A stretch of 64,000 bases of DNA from Aplectana chamaeleonis (GCA_029168955.1 JAPDOI010000174.1:248001-312000); one strand, 5' to 3'; shown: positions 30,762 through 42,016, counted from the first letter of the stretch. Notes: a model not told the origin generated them from the sequence alone. Made by a program: numbers and translations.

Positions 30762-33700
30762 GACCTCAGTAGGGGTGTGCAGGACGTCGTAGAAGTGTGC
30801 AGGACCTCAGTAGGAGTATGCAGGACATCATCGAACGTGTGCAGGACCTTAGTAGGAGTGTGCAGGACATCATGGAACGTGTGCAGGACCCCAGTAGGGG
30901 TGTGCAGGACGTCGTAGAATGTGTGCAGGACCTCAGTAGGAGTGAGCAGGACATCATGGAACGTGTGCAAGACCTCAGTAGGAGTGTGCAGGACATCATG
31001 GAACGTGTGCAAGACCTTAGTAGGAGTGTGCAGGACATCATGGGACCTGTGCAGGACCGTATTAGGAGTGGACAGGACATCATGGGACGTGTGCAGGACA
31101 TCATGGAACGTGTGCAAGACCTTAGTAGGAGTGTGCAGGACATCATGGGACCTGTGCAGGACCTCAGTAGGAGTGGACAGGACATCATGGGACGTGTGCA
31201 GGACCCCAGTAGGGGGGTGCAGGACGTCGTAGAATGTGTGCAGGGCCTCAGTAGGAAGGTGCAGGACATCATGGAACGTGTGCAAGACCTTAGTAGGAGC
31301 GTGCAGGACATCATGGGACCTGTGCAGGACCCGAGTAGGAGTGTGCAGGACATCATGGAACGTGTGCAGGACCGTATTAGGAGTGGACAGGACATCATGG
31401 GACGTGTGCAGGACCCCAGTAGGGGTGTGCAGGACGTCGTAGAAGTGTGCAGGACCTCAGTAGGAGTGTGCAGGACATCATGGAACGTGTGCAGGACCTT
31501 AGTAGGAGTGTGCAGGACATCATGGGACCTGTGCAGGACTTAGTAGGAGTGTGCAGGACATCATGGAACGTGTGCAAGACCTTAGTAGGAGTGTGCAGGA
31601 CATCATGGGACCTGTGCAGGACCTCAGTAGGAGTGTGCAGGACATCATGGGACCTGTGCAGGACCTCAGTAGGAGTGTGCAGGACATCATGGATCGTGTG
31701 CAAGACGTTAGTAGGAGTGTGCAGGACATCATGGGACCTGTGCAGGACCTCAGTAGGAGTGTGCAGGACATCATGGAACGTGTGCAGGACCGTATTAGGA
31801 GTGGACAGGACATCATGGGACGTGTGCAGGACCCCAGTAGGGGTGTGCAGGACGTCGTAGAATGTGTGCGGGACCTCAGTAGGAGTGTGCAGGACATCAT
31901 GGAACGTGTGCAAGACCTCAGTAGGAGTGTGCAGGACATCATGGAACGTGTGCAAGACCTTAGTAGGAGTGTGCAGGACATCATGGGACCTGTGCAGGAC
32001 CGTATTAGGAGTGGACAGGACATCATGGGACGTGTGCAGGACATCATGGAACGTGTGCAAGACCTTAGTAGGAGTGTGCAGGACATCATGGGACCTGTGC
32101 AGGACCTCAGTAGGAGTGTGCAGGACATCATGGAACGTGCGCAGGACCGTAGTAGGAGTGGACAGGACATCATGGGACGTGTGCAGGACCCCAGTAGGGG
32201 GGTGCAGGACGTCGTAGAATGTGTGCAGGGCCTCAGTAGGAAGGTGCAGGACATCATGGAACGTGTGCAAGACCTTAGTAGGAGCGTGCAGGACATCATG
32301 GGACCTGTGCAGGACCTCAGTAGGAGTGTGCAGGACATCATGGAACGTGTGCAGGACCGTATTAGGAGTGGACAGGACATCATGGGACGTGTGCAGGACC
32401 CCAGTAGGGGTGTGCAGGACGTCGTAGAAGTGTGCAGGACCTCAGTAGGAGTGTGCAGGACATCATGGAACGTGTGCAGGACCTTAGTAGGAGTGTGCAG
32501 GACATCATGGGACCTGTGCAGGACTTAGTAGGAGTGTGCAGGACATCATGGAACGTGTGCAAGACCTTAGTAGGAGTGTGCAGGACATCATGGGACCTGT
32601 GCAGGACCTCAGTAGGAGTGTGCAGGACATCATGGGACCTGTGCAGGACCTCAGTAGGAGTGTGCAGGACATCATGGATCGTGTGCAAGACGTTAGTAGG
32701 AGTGTGCAGGACATCATGGGACCTGTGCAGGACCTCAGTAGGAGTGTGCAGGACATCATGGAACGTGTGCAGGACCGTATTAGGAGTGGACAGGACATCA
32801 TGGGACGTGTGCAGGACCCCAGTAGGGGTGTGCAGGACGTCGTAGAATGTGTGCGGGACATCAGTAGGAGTGTGCAGGTCATCATGGAACGTGTGCAAGA
32901 CCTTAGTAGGAGTGTGCAGGACATCATGGGACCTGTGCAGGACCTCAGTAGAGTGTGCAGGACATCATGGAACGTGTGCAGGACCGTAGTAGGAGTGGAC
33001 AGGACATCATGGGACGTGCAGGACCCCAGTAGGGGTGTGCAGGACGTCGTAGAATGTGCGCAGGACCTCAGTAGGAGTGTGCAGGACATCATGGAACGTG
33101 TGCAAGACCTTAGTAGGAGTGTGCAGGACATCATGGGACCTGTGCAGGACCTCAGTAGGAGTGTGCAGGACATCATGGAACGTGTGCAAGACCTTAGTAG
33201 GAGTGTGCAGGACATCATGGGACCTGTGCAGGACCTCAGTAGGAGTGTGCAGGACATCATGGGACCTGTGCAGGACCTCAGTAGGAGTGTGCAGGACATC
33301 ATGGATCGTGTGCAAGACCTTAGTAGGAGTGTGCAGGACACCATGGGACCTGTGCAGGACCTCAGTAGGAGTGTGCAGGACATCATTGTACGTGTGCAGG
33401 ACCGTAGTATAAGTGGGCAGGACATCATGGGACGTGTGCAGGACCCCAGAAGGGGTGTGCAGGACATCATGGGACCTGTGCAGGACCTCAGTAGGGGTGT
33501 GCAGGACATCATGGATCGTGTGCAAGACCTTAGTAGGAGTGTGCAGGACACCATGGGACCTGTGCAGGACCTCAGTAGGGGTGTGCAGGACATCATGGAA
33601 CGTGTGCAAGACCTTAGAAGGAGTGCGCAGGACATCATGGGACGTGTGCAGGACCCCAGAAGGGGTGTGCAGGACATCATGGGACCTGTGCAGGACCTCA

Positions 33701-33993
33701 GTAGGGGTGTGCAGGACATCATGGATCGTGTGCAAGACCATAGTAGGAGTGTGCAGGACACCATGGGAACTGTGCAGGACCTCAGTAGGAGTGTGCAGGA
33801 CATCATTGTACGTGTGCAGGACCGTAGTAGACGTGGGCAGGACATCATGGGACGTGTGCAGGACCCCAGAAGGGGTGTGCAGGACATCATGGAACGTGTG
33901 CAAGACCTTAGTAGGAGTGTGCAGGACATCATGGGACCTGTGCAGGACCTCAGTAGGAGTGTGCAGGACATCATGGGACCTGTGCAGGACCTC
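30762..33993. repeat. 21-bp minisatellite, about 154 units, with 42-bp and 985-bp higher orders
   Basis: Every unit carries GTGCAGGAC followed by a variable part, mostly CTCAGTAGGAGT or ATCATGGAACGT in alternation, making a 42-bp dimer. Other variants are CGTATTAGG, CCCAGTAGG and GTCGTAGAAT. The stretch 31447-31860 reappears at 32432-32845 with no change in translation. The shift of 985 bp equals 47 units minus two, and both missing bases (a shortened GACTTAGTAGG near 31536 and GAAGTGTGC near 31443) are copied too. Because 21 is divisible by three, long frames open on both strands: plus 30797-31543, 31551-32528 and 32536-34080 (heptads VQDLSRS and VQDIMER), and minus frames such as 32505-33974. 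The other plus frame is cut by the TAG in CGTAGAAT. Confidence 0.95.
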
Positions 33994-34384
33994 CGTTTAA
34001 TGTCCAGGACACCGTATGCAAGTCATGCCTCCGAATCAACAAGAGCGATAGGCAATTGCGCCAGAACAAGGCTATTGTAATCTCACTCGAGTTGGCTCTA
34101 AAATTTTCTAAGTTCTGACTCCGAATTCGCTACATCTTCACTACCGCTGGTGTTGTTTTTCTGCTTGTAGTCCAGGCAGATCCTCAACTGCTGACCTCTG
34201 GAGAAGGACGGTGTGTGAATGAAGACACACCGCTCTTCACTTCTTTTATCTTTATCATTGATCAATTGGGTATCATCAAATTTGTTTAAGAGAGCCGAAT
34301 AACATCATTCCTAAGGTTACGGTAGTCCTCTTCTAGCGCACTTAACTCGTTCGTGCTGGAAATCAATTTCCATTTTCAGGCTCA
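33994..34384. other. Unassigned flank of the minisatellite
   Basis: On the minus strand a frame reads through about 34105-34245 (including RICLDYKQKNNTSGSEDV) to a stop near 34103. It looks protein-like but has no recognised family or clear splice sites. Confidence 0.3.
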
Positions 34385-34510
34385 ATTTTATGATTGAGCC
34401 CGGTAGACCACACTGGTAAACTTTGGCGCGTCAAAAATGTAGGACGATGAGGTTGGAAGGCGTCAAAGATTAATATCCGCCACCAATTCTCACCAGTCAT
34501 CTAGCACTTT
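34385..34510 (-). repeat. Dispersed repeat shared with 49.9-50.05 kb (reverse copy)
   Basis: CCCGGTAGACCACACTGGTA and GGTGGCGGATATT (on the complement) match GTGCGGTCTACCGGGCTCAT and GGTGGCGGATCCT at 49910-50005. Confidence 0.6.
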
Positions 34511-34878
34511 TTCCTAGAATGTTGGTGCGACCGTAAGACAACAGGAAAAATAGTTACGGCACGAACTCCACATGCAAAAAAACTCTTAAAATGATTTTGG
34601 CGCGAAATTCAAATTCGTATTTACAATGTGTTCCGATTGACTTTTCTTTTAATGAAGAAGGAGTTGAAAGAAGAATGAAGGTTTTTCATGGGCCCCTTCA
34701 ACATTTTCGTTCACTAGAGGGGCCAAGCTACGCAAAAACATGAAAAAATAATATACGGTTTTCTGCGCGTACGATGTATTTAACTATCGTTCTTGTTCCG
34801 AATCAGACATATGGGCCGGCGCAGACGAGCCACGTCAGCAAGAACCGGTGAAGTTTGGCTAGAGCGACTGACCCTGGG

Positions 34879-35082
34879 TCTATCCTAGACGGGCTGAGGC
34901 CACCCAAGACTCATAGAAATGATGGAAAATTCTGATGAAAGATGTCTGATACTGCTATCAATCATTGTTTTTATAGAAACTTCATGAAAATACTCCGACT
35001 GGTAGCCTTACCAATGGGTGGTTCATTTCACTTCTGTCTTGAATTTGAATGGTGAGTGCCCCCTCTCCCTGTCTAGGATTGT
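34879..35082. mobile_element. MITE with CTATCCTAGACGGG ends, copy 2
   Basis: GTCTATCCTAGACGGGCTGA against CTGTCTAGGATTGTG, with the interior AAGATGTCTGATACTGCTAT like AAGATGCTTGATGCTGCTGT of copy 1. More diverged than 28874-29091. Confidence 0.65.
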
Positions 35083-35309
35083 GCCCCAACCCTGTACAAT
35101 TGGGTCATTTTAAAACTCATTTCTTCATTTTCTCGATTTTTAAATTCAAAAGTATATGCCTTGTATCTTGTCTGTAGGAAGCCGCGTTGCAACTATTATC
35201 TTGCAATCCTAGCAGCTGTTTCTTCATTTCTACCACTATGTTTCAAAGAAAAACAACTTGCCTTTAGAGCTTGACGATATTGTAGAAGGAAACCCTTGTA
35301 AAAGTTGTG

Positions 35310-36112
35310 AAATTTCTGAAAGTTGGGCTCCGCAGAAAAGGTCAAGGATTTGGCATTGCTCCTAAATGTTGTGAAATTGTTTTATTGGATTTGGCTCTCA
35401 ACTTGATTTTTCAAATGTAGTGAAATTGTCGAAATGATTTGGCTGTGATGATACTATATGCAGATAACATAATCATTAAATGTAGTGAAATTGTTGCAAA
35501 CGGATTTGGCAGGAGCTCTATCAATTATCACAGTCAAATCACGCGTCAGAAGGGGTTTTCCTTGGAGCGCATATTGAATCGAATGAGAACAGGAATAAAC
35601 CTAGCAGCAAAACGTTTCTATACAATGCGAACCGTGAAAGCGTTGAGGACACGAAGACATAGTCAGTAGCGAGTAAATTGCGTTAGATTTCGTTTTCATG
35701 AATTTTATCTCATCGGTGAGGGAAGGTCTGGTACCTGAAAAGGCCACACTGAAAAGGCAGAATAGCATTTGGAAACCTTAATTCTAGCCCATAAGGCCAC
35801 GTTTCGTTCAGCATTGTTGACTGAGGATTATTATTTTTTTCTTTTTGTCTTCATTCGCTCGCCAGAGGACCTTCTGACGCATGATTTGACTGTGATAATT
35901 GATAGAGCTCCTGCCAAATCCGTTTGCAACAATTTCACTACATTTAATGATTATGTTATCTGCATATAGTATCATCACAGCCAAATCATTTCGACAATTT
36001 CACTACATTTGAAAAATCAAGTTGAGAGCCAAATCCAATAAGACAATTTCACGACATTTAGGAGCAATGCCAAATCCTTGACCTTTTCTGCGGAGCCCAA
36101 CTTTCAGAAATT
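35310..36112. mobile_element. Fold-back element, 0.8 kb, relative of the 12.8-kb one
   Basis: Arms of about 250-290 bp: AGTTGGGCTCCGCAGAAAAG at left, CTGCGGAGCCCAACTTTCAG at right. The arms are built from about 50-bp units (AATGTAGTGAAATTGTTGCA ... GATTTGGC). The core GGCAGGAGCTCTATCAATTA resembles the core at 4268-4290. The frames at 35439-35969 are by-products. Confidence 0.8.
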
Positions 36113-36619
36113 ATGTGATCAGTTCTGGTTTCTCATTAGATTTCGGCAGGTCACGGTAGGGAAGGTCTGGTGTATTCCCAAAAACCTCACCGATTCCAAC
36201 GGCATGAGCTGTTGTGTTTTGTCGAAACATCCTCATCAGCAGTTATATCTCACCATGACCCATAGCCAGGCTACTGGGGATAAATTAAATCGAAAGCTCT
36301 TTAGAAATGAGCCGGAGTTTATGTGTGCTCGCTTCGTACACTCTAGTCGAGCGAATGAGTCATATGCATTAATCAGTGGAGGCCATTTCAGCTTCGTAAC
36401 GAATTGATCCTCGTGTATTTAGCCATAAATTGAGAAGCAGTCGTAGGCCCCAGCTCCATTCAATGGACTAGGTGTTGTGAGGCAACCACATTCATGTTTT
36501 CAATAGCATCGGCCAGATTTGTCGACCGTGTCGACTTCTCAAGAGTCGTGTAGCAGTTCAAATTTGAGAGGGGAGGGGTAGACGCATCAGGCGGGACCTA
36601 GCAAAAAAATTGGGTCTTC
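36113..36619. other. Unassigned
   Basis: A 109-codon frame (36078-36407) overlaps the end of the fold-back element and contains no recognised domain. Nothing else is visible. Confidence 0.35.
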
Positions 36620-37787
36620 TGGGTTAGATTAAATGTTTGTGCACTTTTCTAGAACAAATTTATGTTTTAAATCGCGTATCAAAAAGATAGGACACCCCTG
36701 GGTTAAATCGGATTTCTCGTCCGATCAAATTGTGCGATCCCAAATCTAATGGCCTATAGGACTTCTTCGCACCTTTACTGCAACAAATACTCGATTTTGT
36801 ATACTTTTGACCAAACTGATCTGCCTTCGGAAGTCGATCTTGCTTCATTTCTTGGTAATAGCTTGTTGGAGCGCAGAAATCGAGAGAAATCGCCGGCCGT
36901 TTGCTCAGACCCGACAAACTTAAATATCCCAGAGATTCTTTATTTTGTTGAGATCAGAAAAGTAGACTAGCCATACTGGACAAGATAGTTATTGCTGAGC
37001 AAAGAAGCCAACCTCAGACCTGCTCACGTGAACTTTCTAGTTGCTAGAAACTGTAACTTTGTCGCCTGAAAGCGAGGGAAATGAAAGTCTCTGATATCCT
37101 CTGGTGCTCACTGGAGTTCATCCGACTGCTGACGAACGCAAGCTGCAGACGTCCTTACGGGCAAATGCTCTGATGAATTATGGGAGATCTACGTCCGGAG
37201 TTCTGAAGGCTAAATTGGACAGCACCTACCCTCGAATTTCCTTAGTAGCACTTCCGACCATCAGACCTATTGAGAAAAGACTCCTCTCCATTAGAAACCA
37301 TCGCTTATATACAAATATTCGAAGTAGCTGTTCACCTTAGCCATCGGAACTGCGGTCGCAGATCTCCCCCAAACTGTCAGAGGATTTGCCCGTCAAGGAC
37401 GTCTGCAGCTTGGCAATAACTATCTTGTCCAGAGTGAATAGTCTAAATTTCTAATCTCAACAAAATGAAAAATCTCTGGGATATTTAAGTTTGTCGGGTC
37501 TGAGCAAATGGCCTGCGATTTCTCTCGACTTCTGAGCTCGAACAGGAAATAACTGAGAAATGGAGCAAGATCGACTTTCTAAGGCAGATCAGTTTGGTCA
37601 AAAGTATACAAAAACGAGTATTTGTTGCAGTAAAGGTGTGAGGAAGGCCTATAGGTCATTAGTTTTGGGATCGCACAATTTTATCAGACGAGAAGTCCGA
37701 TTTACCCCAGGGGTGTCCTATCTTTTTGATACGCGATTTGAAACATAAATTTATTCTAGAAAAGTGCACAAACATTCGATCTAACTC
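36620..37787. mobile_element. Palindromic element, about 1.17 kb
   Basis: Left arm GGTTAGATTAAATGTTTGTG at 36622 and right arm CACAAACATTCGATCTAAC ending near 37785, with ATCGCGTATCAAAAAGATAG, AGTATACTTTTGACC-type and GCAAGCTGCAGACGTCC pairs further in; the centre is near 37200-37230. The mirrored open frames 36660-36917 (minus) and 37560-37748 (plus) encode near-identical peptides (YTKSSICCSKG and YTKTSICCSKG), which may be a relict coding part or chance. Confidence 0.75.
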
Positions 37788-38325
37788 AAAAGAGGTATAC
37801 GGGGTTATTTCACATTCTTATCACAGTAACTTGAGGAAAAAGATCTATCTTGGTCAACAAACACGAGACCGACAGTTCCAGGGGGTGTCCTCTCTTTATG
37901 ATACGCAGTGTATTAGGCGACCGATTGTAGCTTCTGAAAATGAAAACTGCGGCCATGATGGTAATTTTTGAAAAAGGATTCATCTTTTTGCTTCTGACAA
38001 TGACAATACTTTTTCTACGATGATTCGCAAACGGCTTTTATGTGTTCAAAGAAAGGTGTTCCCTTTACTCGAGAAAAATAATACAAAGTTACAAGATGCT
38101 CACATTCCAATATTTCTCAATGAACCTGAAATGCTAGCACAAGAAGGTGGGGAGAACAAATTTTTGATTTAAGTGAGGAAATTCTCATGTACTACAGGAA
38201 TTCACGCGATAGAAATTGTATATCCAGTACGATTGGGAAAAGCAAGGTAAAATGCGAGTGAGAAACCTCGCGGATAAACAATCGAATAAATGCGAAACAA
38301 TTTTTTTCAGAAGATGCATTGCGAA
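37788..38325. other. Unassigned
   Basis: A GTCCTCTCTTTATGATACGC echo of the preceding palindrome is at about 37887. Otherwise no gene or repeat was recognised. Confidence 0.4.
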
Positions 38326-38397
38326 AGTCGAACCCGTAACCCCCAGCATTCCATCCTCGTTTAGTATTTCACAGCGTTATCCTCTCAACCATCCCTG
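38326..38397 (-). pseudogene. Decayed tRNA(Ser/Leu-type) or tRNA-derived SINE
   Basis: On the minus strand TGGTTGAGAGGATAACGC resembles the A box and D arm of class II tRNAs, and GGTTCGACTTT the B box. They lie about 57 bases apart start to start, the spacing expected with a long variable arm. Acceptor and anticodon stems do not pair, so it is not a working tRNA. Confidence 0.35.
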
Positions 38398-38499
38398 GTC
38401 GCTGGCTAGGGCAACTTCATTCATGGATCAGAGAAATGGAATGCCCAGCGAGCTCGAAAAAAAGCTCATATCTCACGAATGAGACAGAATCAAATCGTA

Positions 38500-38699
38500 A
38501 AAAGTTGTATAGGGCAATGTTATTATGGGCAATGTTACAGTTCCTGTGAGAGTAAAGAGGCGGGGTGAGAGTAAAGGATTTCGTGCCCTTCTGGTCCGTT
38601 TTTCTCGGTTTCCTCGTCATTTTAGTTCTCCCTGGGGGCCAAACAATCGATTCAATGGCTAACCTCAAAATCGAAGATTATCGTAAACACTGCCTTTAA
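38500..38699. mobile_element. TTTAAAGGCAG MITE, subfamily 4, right half, copy A
   Basis: GGGTGAGAGTAAAGGATTTC ... TTATCGTAAACACTGCCTTTAA resembles 61720-61862. The left terminus is not identified. It abuts the TTAACCC element directly. Confidence 0.6.
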
Positions 38700-40518
38700 T
38701 TAACCCATTCACGACCGCGTGTCCCACCGGTGGGACACGCATTGACTACCATTTCGGACCGCGTGTCCCACCGGTGGGACACTCTTTTCCAAAATCGATT
38801 TCTCCACCACAAGAAGGAAATTCTAAACCTACTTATGGTCAATGTATTTACCTATTCTATAGTCGACTATAAACTTCGTGGTCCGCTGGCAGCTTCACCG
38901 CTACAATATTCGAATGCCGTGGGCCAGCGGACCCTTCGAATGCGGTGAGGTCAAAAACCGCAAACTTGAGTAAAGATCGCATTTTTACAAGCAACCAATG
39001 GCGAATTTTTTCTCTTTCCCATCACTCGAGAAACAATCCTTACTTCTAAGAGTGGTCAAGTCGTATAACACTATTTAATATATCACAGAAATATGATTAC
39101 TGATATTGCACACCATTCCCGCATTGAAAATCGGCTTTTCTTTCGCCCGTATTTTGTTCACAGCAATTATTTTATGCAAAGATCACCACCAATGAGGAGA
39201 CCCATTTACTCTTCTTTTTTTTTGGAAGTCCTGCTTGGGTTTGGTTGGTGGACCACAGTAGGCCGGGGCTCCAACCTCGGTGAAAAGTGCCTGGGAGAGG
39301 AGCGAACAAGAGAAAAGGGCGTGCCAGAGTAGAAAACAAGTGAAAATCTAAAAAACTGTTATTAAACTAATCATTCCTAGTCAATATGTAATAACAGATC
39401 TATATGATACGTCTAAATGTAAAAAAGAACGCTAAAGGAGATTTTTTACAAAAAAATCTAACCCTAGAAGGCGCCGAACCGGAGAGTTGAGGGGGTGGCC
39501 GAGAAAAAAATGGGCGAAGATCTAAAAAAAAGTCATTTCCTTCAGGGTTCCCAGTCAATATGAAAATTGAGGAGTAGTTTCTACGTCTAAATGCCAAAAA
39601 GAATGCTAAAAATGTTTACCACAAAAAAACCCCTGTCGGAATGCGATACACGGCTAGAGCGAGGGGGTAGCAAACGCAAAAATTAGTGTAAATTTGAAAA
39701 AATATCCTTTCTCTAGGCATTTCCTGTCAAATCAAGAACAGAAGATTGTCTATCATGGTAATCTACGATAATTAAAGGCAGGGTTCTCGATAAAATCGGT
39801 TGTTGTGCTATCACCGCAGAATGGTAGATCTGGCCATCCCAAAAGTGAAAATAAGTAAAAAATTAAAGAAAAAACGCTCAGGAGAAAGTTATGGCTTGGT
39901 GTCCTCCCGCCCCCAATTATCGAAATTTGGTTAAAAGCCTGTTTTTTCAACTTTTATTTTGCTTCCTAAGTAATTTCTGAACATTTCTGGAGACTACTGA
40001 TTACTTTAACAGCAAAATAAATGTCGGATAAGCAAGCATTATTGGAAATCGCATTAATCAGGGGGCCGGCCGACACCAGTAATTAGCCGTTATACTTTGT
40101 TTTTGGGCGTTTTTCCGGGGAATTTCCGGGTTTTTTCACTTATTTTCACTTTTGTGATGGTCAAATCTACATTCTTATGAACAGAGCTAAAAAGTCGTTT
40201 TTATCGTGAACCCTGCCTTTAATGTTTCGAAGAGCCAGAATTCAACGAACTCACGTGATTTTGTGGATGCTCTTATCTACACAGTTAGAATTTTAGGAGG
40301 CCATTTCTCTGAAGGGAAAGACTTATGGAAGCCTAAATTTTGGCATCATGATTCTGACATCAACAGTCGTACGTTGAACAAAAAAAACGAAAATCGATTT
40401 TTTGGTGGCGTGCCATTCGAGCAAAAGTGGCCCATCGGTGGGACACTGTATACGGTGACGCAATATTGCACGCTGTCCTAACGTGCAGCCACCTAAAATT
40501 AGGCGTGGTCTTGCATGG
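38697..40518. mobile_element. TTAACCCATTCACGACC element, copy 1, with a nested MITE
   Basis: Starts TTAACCCATTCACGACCGCG and ends TGGTCTTGCATGGGTTAA. Next to the left end are two perfect hairpins GTCCCACCGGTGGGAC (about 38720-38745 and 38762-38785); near the right end is CCATCGGTGGGACAC. A reverse, shorter copy is at 54788-55322. A TTTAAA-type MITE lies inside at 39772-40222. Confidence 0.65.
39772..40222. mobile_element. TTTAAAGGCAG MITE nested in the TTAACCC element
   Basis: TTAAAGGCAGGGTTCTCGAT at left and ATCGTGAACCCTGCCTTTAA at right enclose 451 bp. No coding capacity. Confidence 0.75.
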
Positions 40519-40654
40519 GTTAAAAGTTTTAGCTTCTAAGAAGCTAAAACTTGTTATGCAAAAAATGAGGTGAAAAATAAGGAAAGCATGCGGCGATACT
40601 TAGTAACCACTCGGTAATTACATACAATGGAGTATGTAGTGGACTGCACTGGTT

Positions 40655-40952
40655 TCCACATACTGTGCTTATCTGGGCGAAATTCCGGTCCGCAACTGCG
40701 TTTCGACACGCTTTGCGGCCGCATGCTCCCAAGTCGGAAGAGCTTCCAGCGCCGCAGCCGCCGATCTGCTGACTCTAGGTGGGTTTTGGAAACTGGAAAC
40801 GAAGAAAAATTAGAGAAATTTGTATAAAAAAGCCACATCGAATCGGCTTTGGCACTGGAAACCCGACTGACCCGAGCGCGTGCGGCCGCAAAGCGTGTCG
40901 AAACGAAATTGGGGACCGGAATTGGGCCCAGAGAAGCACAGTACTGATGTAA
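40655..40952. mobile_element. Palindromic MITE with TTCCGGTCC arms
   Basis: Left GTGCTTATCTGGGCGAAATT and TTTCGACACGCTTTGCGGCC pair with GGCCGCAAAGCGTGTCGAAA and GGGCCCAGAGAAGCAC at right. Arms are about 90 bp with a 110-bp centre. TCCGGTCCGCAA links it to the 19.1-kb palindrome. Confidence 0.7.
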
Positions 40953-41124
40953 CCACCGACCATCAAACTGCATTAATATTTCGAACTTGGCAGTTTTACT
41001 CAACAGTTCTTGCTGAAAGGGCGATTAGGGAGATACGCACCAAACTATCTCAACATCAATGATTTTTTGCTGTGAAATTTTCTAGATCGATGGAGCTCAA
41101 CAGTTAGAAGCGCTATGTCACTTC

Positions 41125-41679
41125 ATGATTCACGCATCGACGAGTAGTGCTTGTTCGAAGAGCTGCATATTCCAATACGAAAACACAATAAAGGGAACTC
41201 GCCGCTCAAGCAGGGTCCAACGACTGAACAGCTTCACCGTTTTTCGAAGTTTCATTGACTCGTACTACCCGTGTGTCGGAGTCAATAAAACAATGACTTC
41301 ACAAGCTGTTCTGTTCATACCTTTGTACAAGAATGAATCACGTCTCCAAAATGAGGTCCTCGAAAAAAAATTTGGTCCCTATTTTTTGGCATTCAGACTC
41401 CTCCATCCATACAGCGCAAGAATGCGCGTTTTAGCTTCTATGCATTCCTCAACACTGGCTGACGATCCTCAACACTCCCTTGTGCTGATTGGGCCCAGTA
41501 CACTGGAGTGGACACAGGCGAACACCCCCTCTCCCGTGCTTGACCGGATGATTAACCACTCAGGTCGGCTTGTTGGTTGTTCATTTACCACGGTTTGTGA
41601 TGGCCACGGTGGGGCTGTGGGTTGCGAGGACATTAGGTTCGAAGCAGGTTTGGGGAATCATGCTTTAGGGGTAAAGTAA
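41125..41679 (+). CDS. Unrecognised 184-codon open frame
   Basis: The longest stop-free plus frame outside the retroelement and the minisatellite. It contains SQAVLFIPLYKNESRLQNEV, FGPYFLAFRLLHPYS and SGRLVGCSFTTVCDGHGG. No signal peptide, domain or repeat pattern is evident, and the C-terminal 20 residues look like translated repeat. Composition is near 48% GC, higher than its flanks. It may be a relict exon cluster, a captured fragment or a chance frame. Confidence 0.25.
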   Translation: MIHASTSSACSKSCIFQYENTIKGTRRSSRVQRLNSFTVFRSFIDSYYPCVGVNKTMTSQAVLFIPLYKNESRLQNEVLEKKFGPYFLAFRLLHPYSARMRVLASMHSSTLADDPQHSLVLIGPSTLEWTQANTPSPVLDRMINHSGRLVGCSFTTVCDGHGGAVGCEDIRFEAGLGNHALGVK

Positions 41680-41814
41680 AACAGTATGGTTCAAACTAGC
41701 TGCTTCTTCCCGAGAGCGGCTAGCAAAACCTTTGCCAACGAGTTTTGGGTAACCGCACGCTCTCGCGAGGAGTGGACGCTGTCCAAAGTCCCATCCATAG
41801 TAAGCTGTATAGTT

Positions 41815-42010
41815 GTGCCATTCGAATAGATTCGAATCGATATATTCGAATAATTGCCATTCGAATACGTATTCATTAATGGAAATTCTAAAATAGCACC
41901 ATTCGAATACTATTCGAAAATCGGTACTCAAAAAAAAAGATCACTCGAATGTATTCAAACATCGGAACTCAAGTGAACAGGGTCATTCGAATCTATTCGA
42001 TATTCGAAGC
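41815..42010. repeat. TTCGAA repeat, block 2
   Basis: Closely spaced ATTCGAATA motifs, self-complementary. The block ends 6 bases before the MITE at 42017, and similar motifs resume after that MITE (about 42493-42520). Confidence 0.75.
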
Positions 42011-42016
42011 CTACCA

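Noticed and set aside
30762..33993. CRISPR array
   Set aside because: Units are contiguous with no unique spacers, and the context is eukaryotic.
41530..41580. Minus-strand A-box-like CTGAGTGGTTAATC, possible tRNA(Ser)
   Set aside because: No matching B box or stems at a suitable distance.
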